Assembly: GCA_021777835.1 (NCBI GenBank) | Contig: JAJYDC010000001.1 | Span: 186,001 to 250,000 of the forward strand | DNA: 64,000 bases | Direction of reading: 5' to 3' | Origin: Bacteroidota bacterium | GTDB taxonomy: Bacteria > Bacteroidota > Ignavibacteria > Ignavibacteriales > Ignavibacteriaceae | Shown here: positions 29,780 to 39,813 of the stretch, one piece after another | Layout of the letters: every line of letters starts with the position of its first letter | Numbering within the stretch: position 1 is the first letter of the stretch | The notes under the pieces: model-generated | What the model was told of the DNA's origin: nothing | The model's input: only the letters and a program-made list of their open reading frames with translations | The model's database searches: none | Translations under genes and position numbers: made by a program

Positions 29780-30598
29780 ATGAATAATGCAAACTTTTTT
29801 TGGAGTGGGCAGAACTTTAGGTTCTTGGAATATATAGTAATAAAAAGTCATATAAGCGTTGGCCATGAAGTATCAATATGGCTTCATGGGGATAGGCCTA
29901 ACAACGAGTACTGGAAAATGTTAGAACCTAATGTAACTATAAAAGATGCCGATGTAATTTTTAATACTAGTGATTTTATATCTAAAGGAGGGACTTTAAG
30001 AACTGCATCCGATTTATGGCGCTTTAATTATTTGTACCAAAACGGAGGGCTATACTGTGATACAGATGCATTTGCGCTTAAAGCATTTCCAGAAACCGAG
30101 TGGATTGTATGCTCAGCAGAAACAATCCCCGGAACTCTTTCGATTGGAGTATTAAAGGCTCCTCCTAACCATCCTATGTTTTTAGACTGTATTTCTTTAA
30201 TAAAGAATTATTGGGGAAATGTATTAGTGTTTTCTCAGGTTTATAAACAATATTTTGGAAATGCAAACCCTACTCATAAAAATGAACTTTTCTATCCCTA
30301 TAAATGGAACGAATATAAAAAGCTCTTCAAGAGAACAACTATTCCAATGGAAGCTTTTAGCATTCATTTTTATTCCAATGTTTTAGAGAACCAATTGCGC
30401 AATCCCAAAACATATTATGACAAATATTTCTTTATGATGAATAAACTTAATAGTACTAACATTGATATAGAATGGTGCGAAAAACACCCGGCAACTTTAT
30501 TGGGAAAGCTTTGGAGGTCATTATCAATGGAGAGCGGCGTTACTAATTCATTAAAAAACAACTTAAAGACATGTAATGAATATAATATTTGTTCGTGA
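29780..30598 (+). CDS. DXD-motif glycosyltransferase (GT32/Gly_transf_sug-like)
   Basis: 272 residues from ATG 29780; an in-frame TTG at 29771 adds three residues. The motif RTASDLWRFNYLYQNGGLYCDTDAF carries the DxD metal and nucleotide-sugar site (DTD) in the typical GT32 setting, with the sugar-binding ASDLWRF ahead of it. A cytoplasmic transferase adding one sugar of the repeat unit. The next gene starts 23 nt inside its end. Confidence 0.82.
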   Translation: MNNANFFWSGQNFRFLEYIVIKSHISVGHEVSIWLHGDRPNNEYWKMLEPNVTIKDADVIFNTSDFISKGGTLRTASDLWRFNYLYQNGGLYCDTDAFALKAFPETEWIVCSAETIPGTLSIGVLKAPPNHPMFLDCISLIKNYWGNVLVFSQVYKQYFGNANPTHKNELFYPYKWNEYKKLFKRTTIPMEAFSIHFYSNVLENQLRNPKTYYDKYFFMMNKLNSTNIDIEWCEKHPATLLGKLWRSLSMESGVTNSLKNNLKTCNEYNICS

Positions 30599-31697
30599 TG
30601 TATTTATTAAAAATACTCCTCACGTTAATTGTGAAATACAATTGGTAAAAGCTTTAAATAAGCTAGGTCACGATGCCAAACTAATAGGAATAGGAGATAA
30701 AACCGATATTGGCAAAGAGCTAATATTATTGAGAAGTCCGTTCGGAAAGAGAAAATATTTCCTTCTTATACTACTTTTCTACTTGCCTTATTATTGTGTC
30801 AGCAAGAAAATTGATGCTGTAATATTAGATCAGCATATAATACCTGCAAGTATCCTTTTACTAATAATAAAAAAAATATTCGCGATTAAAATAATATTAG
30901 ATGTTAGGTCAATACCGGTCGAAACAGACTTACCTTGGGATTATAAAGCTTCATGTAAATTTGCTAATCGTTTCTTTGACGGAGCTACATTTATTACTGA
31001 AGGTACAAAAGACTATGTTGAGAAGTTAATAAAATCAAAATTTAAGAAGACGGCTTTGTTCCCGTCAGCAGTAAATCTTGCAATATTCCATCCGGCTATT
31101 ACTAATAGTATCCCTTTATACGTAAAGGAGAAGGCAAAAAAGAGAATTAACATCTTTTACCATGGATCTATTAGCCCTAATAGAGGCCTTGATCTTGTCA
31201 TTGATGCGGTAAATAAGTTAAAAGATAAATATTCAAATATATTATTTATAAGCATAAGTGATAATAACCAATATATTCTGGATTATTGTGATTCTAAAAA
31301 CTATGATTTAGCTAATTACATGCTACTACTTGATGTGGTTCAGCATGAAAAGTTAACCGGCTATATTAACTTGGCAGATATTTGCGTAGTGCCATTACCG
31401 AGAATGCTCTGGTGGGAAATATCAAGTCCTTTGAAGTTAATGGAATATTTGGCAATGGAAAAACCTATAATATTGAGTGATATAAAAGCTCACCTGGAAG
31501 TCGTACCACTAAATTCAGAGTTTGCGGTTTATTTTAACCCGGATAATAGAGATGATTTAAGCGACAAATTGTTAGAAACGATATCTAGTCTTGCTAAACT
31601 AAAAAGTAATGCAGCAGAAGGACGAAAAATTGCTGCCAGTAAATTCACATGGGAAATCCAAGCCAAAGTTATTGAAGAATTTATAAATAGAAAATAA
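30576..31697 (+). CDS. GT4-family glycosyltransferase
   Basis: 373 residues, GT-B fold. The N-terminal half begins MNIIFVRDVFIKNTPHVNCE; the C-terminal half has the donor site IFYHGSISPNRGLDLVIDAV, NLADICVVPLPR and SSPLKLMEYLAMEKPIILSD, in which the usual EX7E is partly kept. It overlaps the preceding transferase by 23 nt, pointing to coupled translation. Linkage and sugar are unknown. Confidence 0.85.
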   Translation: MNIIFVRDVFIKNTPHVNCEIQLVKALNKLGHDAKLIGIGDKTDIGKELILLRSPFGKRKYFLLILLFYLPYYCVSKKIDAVILDQHIIPASILLLIIKKIFAIKIILDVRSIPVETDLPWDYKASCKFANRFFDGATFITEGTKDYVEKLIKSKFKKTALFPSAVNLAIFHPAITNSIPLYVKEKAKKRINIFYHGSISPNRGLDLVIDAVNKLKDKYSNILFISISDNNQYILDYCDSKNYDLANYMLLLDVVQHEKLTGYINLADICVVPLPRMLWWEISSPLKLMEYLAMEKPIILSDIKAHLEVVPLNSEFAVYFNPDNRDDLSDKLLETISSLAKLKSNAAEGRKIAASKFTWEIQAKVIEEFINRK

Positions 31698-31831
31698 TTG
31701 TGCAAAATAACAATTACTAGAATAATGAAAAATAAAGCTAAAATAGTTCAAAGTTTATTTATAGAATCGTTCGAGCAAATCATAATTCAACTCTAATAAA
31801 ATCCCATTTACAAAGATAAAAGTTTAATATT

Positions 31832-33052
31832 ATGAAGATTATAATATTTAGTCATTTATTTCCGAATAAAAACTTTCCTTATGATGGAATATTTAATTTA
31901 TCTAGGGCAAAAGCACTTGATAAACAAAATTGTGAGGTAATTGTAATAGCGCCTATAAGTCTTAATCCATATTTTAGAAATATATTTCCAAAATTTAGAT
32001 TAGGTGAGAATATTAGGTTATTTAAGAAACTGAACTCTATACCTACTATTGAATATATAGAAGGAATCAAGGTTTATCACCCGAAATGGATGCAACTGCC
32101 AAATAAAATGTTCTGGAAATACCATTCGGAAATAATGCACTTTTATATAGGTAGAAAAGTTCAGGAAATAATTAAGACGTTTAAACCTGATTTAATTATA
32201 AGCACTTGGTTGAATCCGTTCGCTTCTTATTCCGAATACTTTAAGAAAGAATTACATGTAATGACATTTGCATTGGCTGAAGGATCTGATCTTCTAATAC
32301 ATCCATATCATTATGCAGGTTGGGAGAAGATTCAAAGAAAGATTAATACAAACTGCGAGCTAATTCTAGCTGTTTCAAATCGTATGAAAAAGCATATGGA
32401 GCAAAAAACAAAATTTAATAATATTGAAGTGATTAGAAATGGTTATGATGAAGAACTTTTTCAATTGCATGATTATACTAGAATTACTCAACATAACCCT
32501 ATAAGAATAGTTTCCGTTGGGAGTTTTCATCATGTGAAAGGACAGGACATTTTACTTAAAGCAATAATGCAGTTAAAAATTCCTTTTGAACTTACGATTG
32601 TGGGAAGCGGACCTGAATTAGAGGCATGCCAAAGTTTTGTACATAACTATAAATTAGACAAGGTCGTTCATTTTATAGGAAACCTACAACACAATGCCTT
32701 ACCTGAAGAACTTGTTAGGCACGATATATTTTGCTTACCTAGCAGATCAGAAGGATTTCCGGCAGCACCGCTTGAGGCTATGGGATGTGGCTTACCTGTT
32801 GTTTCTTCAAATGTCGGGGATATGGATGAAATTATTATTGATGGATTTAACGGGCTACTATTCAAATGCGAATCACCTGAAGACCTGGCTGAGAAGTTAA
32901 CATTGGCTTCCAAAATTGATTGGAAGAAAAATGCTATCTCTGAGTGGGTAGAAAATCGTTATAGTTGGAATAATTGGGCTACTCAAATACTAGAAAAGCA
33001 TTGCAGTTATTTGAAAGAAAATAAGATATTAGCCTCTATTTCTAAAAATTGA
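31832..33052 (+). CDS. GT4-family glycosyltransferase
   Basis: 406 residues, GT-B fold. N-terminal MKIIIFSHLFPNKNFPYDGIF matches the acceptor domain of WaaG-like GT4 enzymes. The C-terminal part has SVGSFHHVKGQDILLKA, LPSRSEGFPAAPLEAMGCGLPVV (EX7E motif) and NGLLF. A cytoplasmic retaining transferase, probably acting on the lipid-linked repeat unit. Its stop overlaps the putative TTG start of the deacetylase gene. Confidence 0.9.
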   Translation: MKIIIFSHLFPNKNFPYDGIFNLSRAKALDKQNCEVIVIAPISLNPYFRNIFPKFRLGENIRLFKKLNSIPTIEYIEGIKVYHPKWMQLPNKMFWKYHSEIMHFYIGRKVQEIIKTFKPDLIISTWLNPFASYSEYFKKELHVMTFALAEGSDLLIHPYHYAGWEKIQRKINTNCELILAVSNRMKKHMEQKTKFNNIEVIRNGYDEELFQLHDYTRITQHNPIRIVSVGSFHHVKGQDILLKAIMQLKIPFELTIVGSGPELEACQSFVHNYKLDKVVHFIGNLQHNALPEELVRHDIFCLPSRSEGFPAAPLEAMGCGLPVVSSNVGDMDEIIIDGFNGLLFKCESPEDLAEKLTLASKIDWKKNAISEWVENRYSWNNWATQILEKHCSYLKENKILASISKN

Positions 33053-33939
33053 ATCAGCTTCGCAAACTAATTAGAAAACAAAACAGTCCTTTCAGTCAAA
33101 TCATTAAATCTTATAAAATTCTTAATAGTAATCAGAAGTTATATATGAAAAATATAATGTATTTCCGGAACGATGATGTAAGACATAATCTTGATGACTC
33201 ATTAATTAAAATTACGAATTTGTTTATAAGCCACGGAATTCCAATTACTCATGCTGTTGAACCTGCTAATATTTCTAGTGAAGTTGTTATTTGGCTAACA
33301 AACGTTAAAATGCAACACCCGCAATTAATTAATATTATCCAGCACGGATATGATCACACTATAAAAAACAAGTTGATAAAAGGTGAGTTCGGAGGGCAAA
33401 GAACATATAAAGAACAACTTATGGATATTAAGAAAGGAAAGGAAATAATGGATTCGTTATTTGGCAGTTTGTGGTTTCCTGCCTTTTCCTTTCCTTATTC
33501 ACCATATAATCCTGAAGCAATTGAAGCACTAAATGATTGCGGTTATAAGGTACTTAACTCACACTTTAGTGGAAGAATCAGCAGAAGGATTTTCTACAAA
33601 GTTGGTCACATAATGAGAAGAGGTTATTTACTTAATCATCATGTTTCATGGAACTTAAAATATTACCCAAAAACAAAATTATTTGAAATTGATGTTAATA
33701 CAAGTTTTATAAAAAGATATTATAATGAATTAACTGACTGTGATATGATGACTTTAAAGGAAATAATAAATGAAACAATTCAACATTCAAAATATAGAAC
33801 TGTCGGAGTATTGCTCCATCATAGATATCATAATAATGACGCTAAACTTAAATTGGTAGATGACTATTTGAAATGGTGTAAATCAAATCAAAATAATGAA
33901 TTTTGGAGTTTAAATAAAATATATGCAAATTTCTCATAA
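33049..33939 (+). CDS. Polysaccharide deacetylase-like protein
   Basis: 296 residues from TTG 33049, which overlaps the preceding TGA; ATG 33145 (MYFRNDDVR follows closely) is an alternative that loses 32 residues and keeps the whole domain. NodB-like signatures: FRNDDVR (metal and catalytic Asp), IIQHGYDHT (metal His pair), WFPAFSFPYSPYN and LLHHRYHNND. It resembles the CE4/DUF2334-like group. No signal peptide, so it probably acts in the cytoplasm on a glycan or nucleotide-sugar intermediate. It sits among glycosyltransferases and overlaps the next gene by 17 nt. Confidence 0.72.
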   Translation: MNQLRKLIRKQNSPFSQIIKSYKILNSNQKLYMKNIMYFRNDDVRHNLDDSLIKITNLFISHGIPITHAVEPANISSEVVIWLTNVKMQHPQLINIIQHGYDHTIKNKLIKGEFGGQRTYKEQLMDIKKGKEIMDSLFGSLWFPAFSFPYSPYNPEAIEALNDCGYKVLNSHFSGRISRRIFYKVGHIMRRGYLLNHHVSWNLKYYPKTKLFEIDVNTSFIKRYYNELTDCDMMTLKEIINETIQHSKYRTVGVLLHHRYHNNDAKLKLVDDYLKWCKSNQNNEFWSLNKIYANFS

Positions 33940-35086
33940 AATGGATTGGATTTGTCTTACAGCAGATGATTATTGGAATAGTAATCCCCATTCGCGTTAT
34001 CATATTGCTAAAGAGTTTACTAAAATTTCTAAAGTTCTTTGGGTAAACTCAATTGGGACGAGATTTCCATCAATTAAGAAGAAAAAGGGCATTAGTCTTA
34101 TAATAAGAAAAATAAAGAGTTATTTGATATATTATAGAACCCCGGAGCCAAACCTTTATGTATTATCACCTCTTACAATACCTGTGTTTTATGGAAGTTT
34201 TGTAAAAAGAATAAATGCTGAACTATTATGGCTTCAGATTAAGATAGTTGGAACAATCTTGGGGCTTAAGAATCCCAGTTATTTCATCTCATCCCCATCC
34301 TTCGGAATAATTGCTACAAAGATTTCAAAATATTTTTGTATTTATTACTATTCTGATCTATACACTTCTGATAGAGAAATTAAATACAAAGAAGAAATGG
34401 AAATGCTGGATCGGAAACTTTACAAGATATCAAAGCTAGTATATTGCTGCTCAGAAAAAATTTGCAATACTATAGGTGGAAACGGTAAAGTGCCAAGATA
34501 TCTGCCTCACAGTGTTGATGTTGATCATTTTAGAAACAATATTGTTGCCCCAGCGATACTATCCAAACTAAAAACTCCTATAATAGGATTTTATGGCAGT
34601 ATGACTGATGCAAGCAATTGGGAAATAATTGACTATATAACCTCAAAGAGACCTAGCTTCAATTTTGTATTTATTGGTAAGAAATATTTAGCCTTGCCAG
34701 AAATTGAAAAGCGTCCAAATGTTCTGTTTATTGATAAGATCCCATATAAAGATGTGCCATCATATGGTGCTTGCTTTGATGTTGCAATAATGTTTTGGTT
34801 ACTAAGAGACTGGATATTGCATTCAAGTCCGCTAAAGCTTTTGGAATATATTGCTTTAGGAAAACCGGTCGTCAGTGTCGATATACCCGAGGTTAGAAAA
34901 GCATTTGGTGATGTTGTACTAATTGCTAAAGATAAATACTCATTTCTTGAGAAAATAGATGAAGCTTTGTGTATTGATAAAACAGAACTAATAAAGAAGT
35001 ATAAGAAAATACTGGAAAATCATTCATGGGGGAATGTTGTCGAAAGAATATATTCTGATATGGAGTGTTTAAACTATAATAAATAA
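33923..35086 (+). CDS. Glycosyltransferase (TuaH/GT1-like)
   Basis: 387 residues, GT-B fold. The N-terminus ICLTADDYWNSNPHSRYHIAKEF and the donor-half motifs IIGFYGSMTDASNWEIIDYI, YSDLYTSDRE, SPLKLLEYIALGKPVVSVDIPE resemble the TuaH-like group found in exopolysaccharide clusters. It overlaps the deacetylase gene by 17 nt. The added sugar is unknown. Confidence 0.82.
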   Translation: MQISHKMDWICLTADDYWNSNPHSRYHIAKEFTKISKVLWVNSIGTRFPSIKKKKGISLIIRKIKSYLIYYRTPEPNLYVLSPLTIPVFYGSFVKRINAELLWLQIKIVGTILGLKNPSYFISSPSFGIIATKISKYFCIYYYSDLYTSDREIKYKEEMEMLDRKLYKISKLVYCCSEKICNTIGGNGKVPRYLPHSVDVDHFRNNIVAPAILSKLKTPIIGFYGSMTDASNWEIIDYITSKRPSFNFVFIGKKYLALPEIEKRPNVLFIDKIPYKDVPSYGACFDVAIMFWLLRDWILHSSPLKLLEYIALGKPVVSVDIPEVRKAFGDVVLIAKDKYSFLEKIDEALCIDKTELIKKYKKILENHSWGNVVERIYSDMECLNYNK

Positions 35087-35132
35087 TGCAAATCAAAATT
35101 ATTATTTAAGTAGAAATCTATTGTTATATATT

Positions 35133-36299
35133 ATGAAAAATAAATCCATACTCATGCTTGCTTATGCGCAGTACTATGACGATGCCAGGATTAAAGGCTA
35201 TGTAGATATTCTTTTGGAGAACAACATAAAAGTTGACATAATTTGTTTAGAGGATGAATTCTCAAAAAAGGATTTAAAGGATAATTCAAGTCTAAACATA
35301 TCATTTGTTCAAAAAAAATACCAAGGTAACAGCATCGTACTATATATTATCAATTATTTGCTGTTTTTTATTAAAGCGACGATAATTGTTAGTTATAAAT
35401 ACCTTTATAAGCAATATTCCTTTATTCATGTAAACAACCAACCTGATTTTCTCGTCTTTTGCACAATATTGCCTAAAATATTGGGAGCGAAAATAATTTT
35501 AGATATGCATGATATTATGATAGCAGCAGTTGTTACTAAATTTAATTCTGCAAGTGATTCATTTTTATATAAGTTAACAAAGCTGCAGACCAAATTATCT
35601 CTTAAGGTCTGTGATTATCTTTTTTGCGCTGATGATTCCCAAAAAGAATTCTTATTGTCTAACGGCATCAAAAAGAATGACATTTCTGTTTTCCTTAATC
35701 TGCCCGACAAAAGTAAGTTCTATGAAAGAAATAGCAGCCCGTCAAATTCCCATTTAAGATTTGTTTATCACGGCACAGCAAGCTACCGTCTGGGCCTGGA
35801 TCTAGCTATTGATGCAATTGAGAAAGTTAGCAAGGATATTAATGTAACCTTTACTATAATAGGTGCTATGGGAGAGCAAAGAGAGGCTTTGATTGAGAAA
35901 TGCAAAAGTAAAGGGATACTAAACAGCATAATTATATTTAAGGACCCATTGCCTGTTGAAAAACTGCAGAGTGAATTAGAAAAATATGACGTTGGGCTTA
36001 TAGCAAATCGTAAAAGTGTTTTATCCGAATATTGCATGCTACCTGTAAAACTTATGGAGTACACTGCAGTTGGAATTCCTTCTATTGCTCCGAGATTAAA
36101 GGTTATTCAAAGGTATTTTGATAATGAAATGGTAATGTATTTTAACCCGGATGACATAAATGATCTAAGTAACGCAATAAGAAAAATGTCCGATAAAGAA
36201 CAACGTGATTTGATTGCCTTTAAGAGTAAGAAGTTTCTTCAAAAATATCCATGGGATAAACAAGCTAATGATTATCTAAAAATTGTTGGACTAAATTAA
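35133..36299 (+). CDS. GT4-family glycosyltransferase
   Basis: 388 residues from ATG 35133; the TTG at 35121 adds four residues. GT-B fold with IILDMHDIM in the acceptor half and FVYHGTASYRLGLDLAIDAIE, VGLIANRKSVLSEYCMLPVKLMEYTAVGIPSIAPRL in the donor half (glutamate of the EX7E region kept). It resembles the transferase at 30576 in the donor half, so the two may be distant paralogues. Confidence 0.85.
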   Translation: MKNKSILMLAYAQYYDDARIKGYVDILLENNIKVDIICLEDEFSKKDLKDNSSLNISFVQKKYQGNSIVLYIINYLLFFIKATIIVSYKYLYKQYSFIHVNNQPDFLVFCTILPKILGAKIILDMHDIMIAAVVTKFNSASDSFLYKLTKLQTKLSLKVCDYLFCADDSQKEFLLSNGIKKNDISVFLNLPDKSKFYERNSSPSNSHLRFVYHGTASYRLGLDLAIDAIEKVSKDINVTFTIIGAMGEQREALIEKCKSKGILNSIIIFKDPLPVEKLQSELEKYDVGLIANRKSVLSEYCMLPVKLMEYTAVGIPSIAPRLKVIQRYFDNEMVMYFNPDDINDLSNAIRKMSDKEQRDLIAFKSKKFLQKYPWDKQANDYLKIVGLN

Positions 36300-36330
36300 T
36301 AATGCAATTATAAATTATAAGGTATTTAAA

Positions 36331-37332
36331 ATGAGAATAGAGCAATTGAGTTTTGAAAGTATTGATTGGACAAACTTTATACTAAATGATGCAAAGAGTA
36401 ATATATTTTCATCACCTGAAATGAATCAAGCTTTTAATATTTCAAATGGCTCAGAAGTTTTCCCATTATTTGCTATTGAGAAAGAAGAAATAGTTGCTGC
36501 TGTTTTTCCGGTACTTGTGAAAATTAAAACTCCTTTTCCAAATAGGTTTACTAATAGGATGATACTTTATTCCTCACCGGTATATTTAAGAAACCAGTTG
36601 GGCATTCTCGGCTTACAAATGCTTTTTAATGAAATTAAAAGAATTGCCAAAAGAAAAGCTTTATTCGTTGAAATTCGTAATTCCGAATCTTTTCCCGTTG
36701 AAGATTGTTTGGACTTAGTTAAAGGATTTAAATATGTACCTTATCAAAATTATATTCTTGATTTGAAAAAAGGAGAGGACAATATATGGAAATCTTTTGG
36801 ACCTAGAACCAGGAATGGATTAAGACAAATCGAAAAACGAGAGCTAATAGCTAGAGAGATTTATGATAATGAATTGAATTCGGTAGTTTCCTTACTAGAG
36901 AGTTTATATCTGCGTAAAAATATCCCGTTTATTGATAAATCTATTTTCTTTAATGCATATTCAATATTAAAGCCTAAAAATTACATAAGAGTATTAGTGA
37001 TTGAATTGAACTCTCAAATCATTGCTGCAAGAATAACTCTAAATTATAATAGAACGATATTCGATTGGTATGCGGCTTCAGATTTTAGGTATAATTCGTA
37101 TTTGCCTAATGATGTTTCCGAGTGGAATTCGATTAAATGGGGATGTTCAAATAATTATGAGATATATGATTTTGGAGGGGGAGCTATTAAAGGTCAGGAA
37201 TATGGACCGGCAAAATTTAAGGAAAAATTCAAGGGCGAGTTAGTTGAATATGGTCGATATAGATATGTCATTAACAAACCAGTTTTTCTAATAGGATCAA
37301 AATTATATGACTTTCGAGTATCAAAGAAATAA
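36331..37332 (+). CDS. FemAB/GNAT-like aminoacyl or acyl transferase
   Basis: 333 residues. The C-terminal part matches the Acetyltransf_6/FemAB pattern: WKSFGPRTRNGLRQIEKREL, VLVIELNSQIIAARITL, FDWYAASDFRYNSYLPNDV and YEIYDFGGGAIKGQEYGPAKFKEKF. FemAB-type proteins move amino acids from aminoacyl-tRNA to peptidoglycan precursors; relatives in exopolysaccharide loci are thought to attach acyl or aminoacyl groups to sugars. It ends the first run of the locus; a gap of 545 bp follows. Confidence 0.78.
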   Translation: MRIEQLSFESIDWTNFILNDAKSNIFSSPEMNQAFNISNGSEVFPLFAIEKEEIVAAVFPVLVKIKTPFPNRFTNRMILYSSPVYLRNQLGILGLQMLFNEIKRIAKRKALFVEIRNSESFPVEDCLDLVKGFKYVPYQNYILDLKKGEDNIWKSFGPRTRNGLRQIEKRELIAREIYDNELNSVVSLLESLYLRKNIPFIDKSIFFNAYSILKPKNYIRVLVIELNSQIIAARITLNYNRTIFDWYAASDFRYNSYLPNDVSEWNSIKWGCSNNYEIYDFGGGAIKGQEYGPAKFKEKFKGELVEYGRYRYVINKPVFLIGSKLYDFRVSKK

Positions 37333-37877
37333 GTGCATTGTACTTTCACTTATAACCCCAAGCACAGATCAAATGTTGTAAGAAAATTTAGCCTTAAGAA
37401 GTGTAGAAATCATCTACCTTAAGCAGCTAATTGTCAAAGATGTCAAATTAGATGAATAAAGCAAGATAGGTGCAAAATATGAGTAAGAAGGATTATTCAA
37501 AAATCGTGTAAAAACCAACAATTTAATGTCCGTATATATTACATTCTGCCAAAATGGCAGATCCAAAAATCAAAAGAAATCCCCATTTAACACCAACTAA
37601 ATTACATATTATCTTAAACTCATTGTTCATTGGCGAGTTACAGAATGAATTTTAATGAAGGTAACTCAAGCTTTATTGCTTAAATCACAAATTATAGGAA
37701 CGAAGATTTTAGGATAATAATATATAATAGAATATAAATGCAACAACAGTTATAAGTATATGTATAATAATAAGATACATAAAAATATACAAGTATATTC
37801 TATTGGTAAAATATTTCCTGCACTATAATAAATATAATTATTTACATAAGCAATATCTTTAATATTGAGGTAATAAA
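37333..37877. other. Gene-free stretch inside the polysaccharide locus
   Basis: 545 bp without a convincing gene. It holds a 17-bp perfect inverted repeat (37545-37561) and a 33-codon ORF (ATG 37554 to the TAA near 37655, beginning MADPKIKRNPHL) without a good ribosome-binding site. It divides the locus into two runs and probably contains a second promoter. Confidence 0.4.
37545..37561. promoter_or_regulatory. Perfect inverted repeat, operator-like
   Basis: TCTGCCA and TGGCAGA flank a 3-nt A loop. No T tract follows on either strand, so it is more likely a protein-binding site than a terminator. It lies about 320 bp before the deacetylase gene. Confidence 0.35.
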
Positions 37878-38912
37878 TTGATAGTCTTATCGCCATTTTC
37901 AAGAATAAATCTATTTGAAATTGAAAAGTATTTCTCAATTGAAAAATATTTAATGGATAGGAATATAAATACTGAATTTAACACTAAACAAAAGATTTAT
38001 TATAACCTTATAAGACCTATCATTCCGTTAAAACTTCGGCAAAGGATACAGCGTCAATTGTGCTCTTCGATAAATTGTCGAAAATACTTTATAAATGAGG
38101 AATTTATAAATTTCATTCATTCGAGCCCATTATTGAAAGAGTCTTTTGACAAACTCTATCCTAACGATAAAAAAACGGCAATATTATTAACTCATGATAT
38201 TGAAGACGAAATAGGACTGAAATCTGTACCAAAAATTATTGAATTAGAACAAAAATACGGATTTACATCATCCTGGAATATTGTCCCTTATAAATACAAA
38301 ATTGATGAAGGGATAATTAAATATATTAATATTACAAAGAACGAGATTGGAATTCATGGGTACAACCATGATGGAAGATTATTTTCATCATATAACGAAT
38401 TTCATAGACGAGCATTAAAAATCAATTTAGCAATTAAGAAATATAATGCTATAGGATTCAGGTCGCCTATGATGCACAGAAACTTAAAGTGGCAGCAAGA
38501 ACTTGATATTTTCTATGATTCATCAACGTTTGATTACGACCCTTATCAACCATTTCCCGGAGGAGTGGGATATATCTGGCCATTTATTGCAGGCAAATTC
38601 GTTGAACTCCCATATACAATACCTCAAGATCACACATTGTTCTATGAATTAAAAGAGAGAAGCATTGAAATTTGGAGGAAGAAAATTGAGTGGCTGGTTA
38701 AGAACAATGGGATGATCTTAGTACTTACTCATCCTGATTATTTAATCGAGAATAATCACATGAAATATTATGAAGAATTGCTTGAGTACTTAAATGAAAT
38801 TGAAAATGCATGGTATTGTCTTCCGGGTGAAATGACGCAGTGGTGGAGGCAAAGAAGCATTATTGATGAAGAAAAAATATCCCGAAACTACGATTATAGC
38901 ATGCCGAGTTAA
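37878..38912 (+). CDS. Polysaccharide deacetylase family protein (CE4/NodB-like)
   Basis: 344 residues. The start is TTG 37878, supported by GAGG 7 nt upstream (37867-37870). NodB-like motifs: ILLTHDIEDE (catalytic and metal Asp), EIGIHGYNHDGR (metal His pair), GFRSPMMHRN, and LVLTHPDYLI near the end. No signal peptide. It may deacetylate a nucleotide sugar or the lipid-linked unit. It differs from the first deacetylase (33049) and begins the second run of the locus; the next gene starts 9 nt later. Confidence 0.83.
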   Translation: MIVLSPFSRINLFEIEKYFSIEKYLMDRNINTEFNTKQKIYYNLIRPIIPLKLRQRIQRQLCSSINCRKYFINEEFINFIHSSPLLKESFDKLYPNDKKTAILLTHDIEDEIGLKSVPKIIELEQKYGFTSSWNIVPYKYKIDEGIIKYINITKNEIGIHGYNHDGRLFSSYNEFHRRALKINLAIKKYNAIGFRSPMMHRNLKWQQELDIFYDSSTFDYDPYQPFPGGVGYIWPFIAGKFVELPYTIPQDHTLFYELKERSIEIWRKKIEWLVKNNGMILVLTHPDYLIENNHMKYYEELLEYLNEIENAWYCLPGEMTQWWRQRSIIDEEKISRNYDYSMPS

Positions 38913-38921
38913 AGGTGCGTT

Positions 38922-39761
38922 TTGGTAAGAAAGAAAAATTATATCATCGTATCATTATTAATTATTTGCGTGATTATTTTTTACCCTCAACTTAAAAGAA
39001 ATGAAAACTGCATGAATTACGATATAGCTAATGAAATTAAAACATTTAGAAATGAAAGAATCTTCTTTGGGCATAAATCGGTTGGGAGCAATATTCTTCA
39101 AGGAATAAGCGAGATAAGTATTAAAAATAATAATGAAAGGATAGCAATCCTGAATATAAACGATGCAAGTGAATTGCCTAATACTTATTTACTTGAGGCA
39201 AATATTGGCGACAATGGAAATCCAAAAGGCAAAATAGATGAGTTTGCCAAACTAATTAATCAAATGGCTCAAAATGGACTAACAATTGCAATGATGAAGT
39301 TATGTTTCGTTGATCTAAATGAGAATTCCAATATTGATGATATTTTCAATTATTATTCGGCAAAAATTGATTCCTTAAGAATCATATATCCTGATCTTAT
39401 TATAATTCATTTTACAGTACCACTAACGTCAAAAAGGACCATGTTTTCTAGGGTGAAAGATTTTCTTAAAAGGAGGTCTAATAAGTCTATGTTAGATAAC
39501 GTTATCAGAAATAATTATAATAAACTTATATTTTCAAAATATCCCAATGATTTAATCTTTGATCTAGCAAAATTAGAGTCAACATTTCCCGATGGAACAC
39601 GCGAACAATTTATCTATAATGGGAAGCATTATAATTCTTTAGTACTCGACTACACTGACGACGGGGGGCATCTTAATGAAAAGGGAAGACAAATAATAGC
39701 CAAAAATTTAATTTCTTTTATAGCTGATAAGGTCATCAGCAAACAAAGCAAAAGCAATTAG
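38922..39761 (+). CDS. Membrane-anchored SGNH-hydrolase-like protein
   Basis: 279 residues from TTG 38922, with AAAGG 6 nt upstream. One N-terminal helix (about 6-22) places the rest outside the inner membrane. The body fits an SGNH group in which the first block reads IFFGHKSVGSNIL instead of GDS; a middle block IAMMKLCFVDL and the last block DDGGHLNEKG supply the expected Asp and His. It probably removes or transfers acyl groups on the polymer. It stands just ahead of a hexapeptide acyltransferase, an acyl carrier protein and two amidotransferase-type genes. Confidence 0.7.
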   Translation: MVRKKNYIIVSLLIICVIIFYPQLKRNENCMNYDIANEIKTFRNERIFFGHKSVGSNILQGISEISIKNNNERIAILNINDASELPNTYLLEANIGDNGNPKGKIDEFAKLINQMAQNGLTIAMMKLCFVDLNENSNIDDIFNYYSAKIDSLRIIYPDLIIIHFTVPLTSKRTMFSRVKDFLKRRSNKSMLDNVIRNNYNKLIFSKYPNDLIFDLAKLESTFPDGTREQFIYNGKHYNSLVLDYTDDGGHLNEKGRQIIAKNLISFIADKVISKQSKSN

Positions 39762-39813
39762 TATTGATAAAAAACAAACAAGCTAATAAATTCATTATTG
39801 AAACAGTTTAAGA

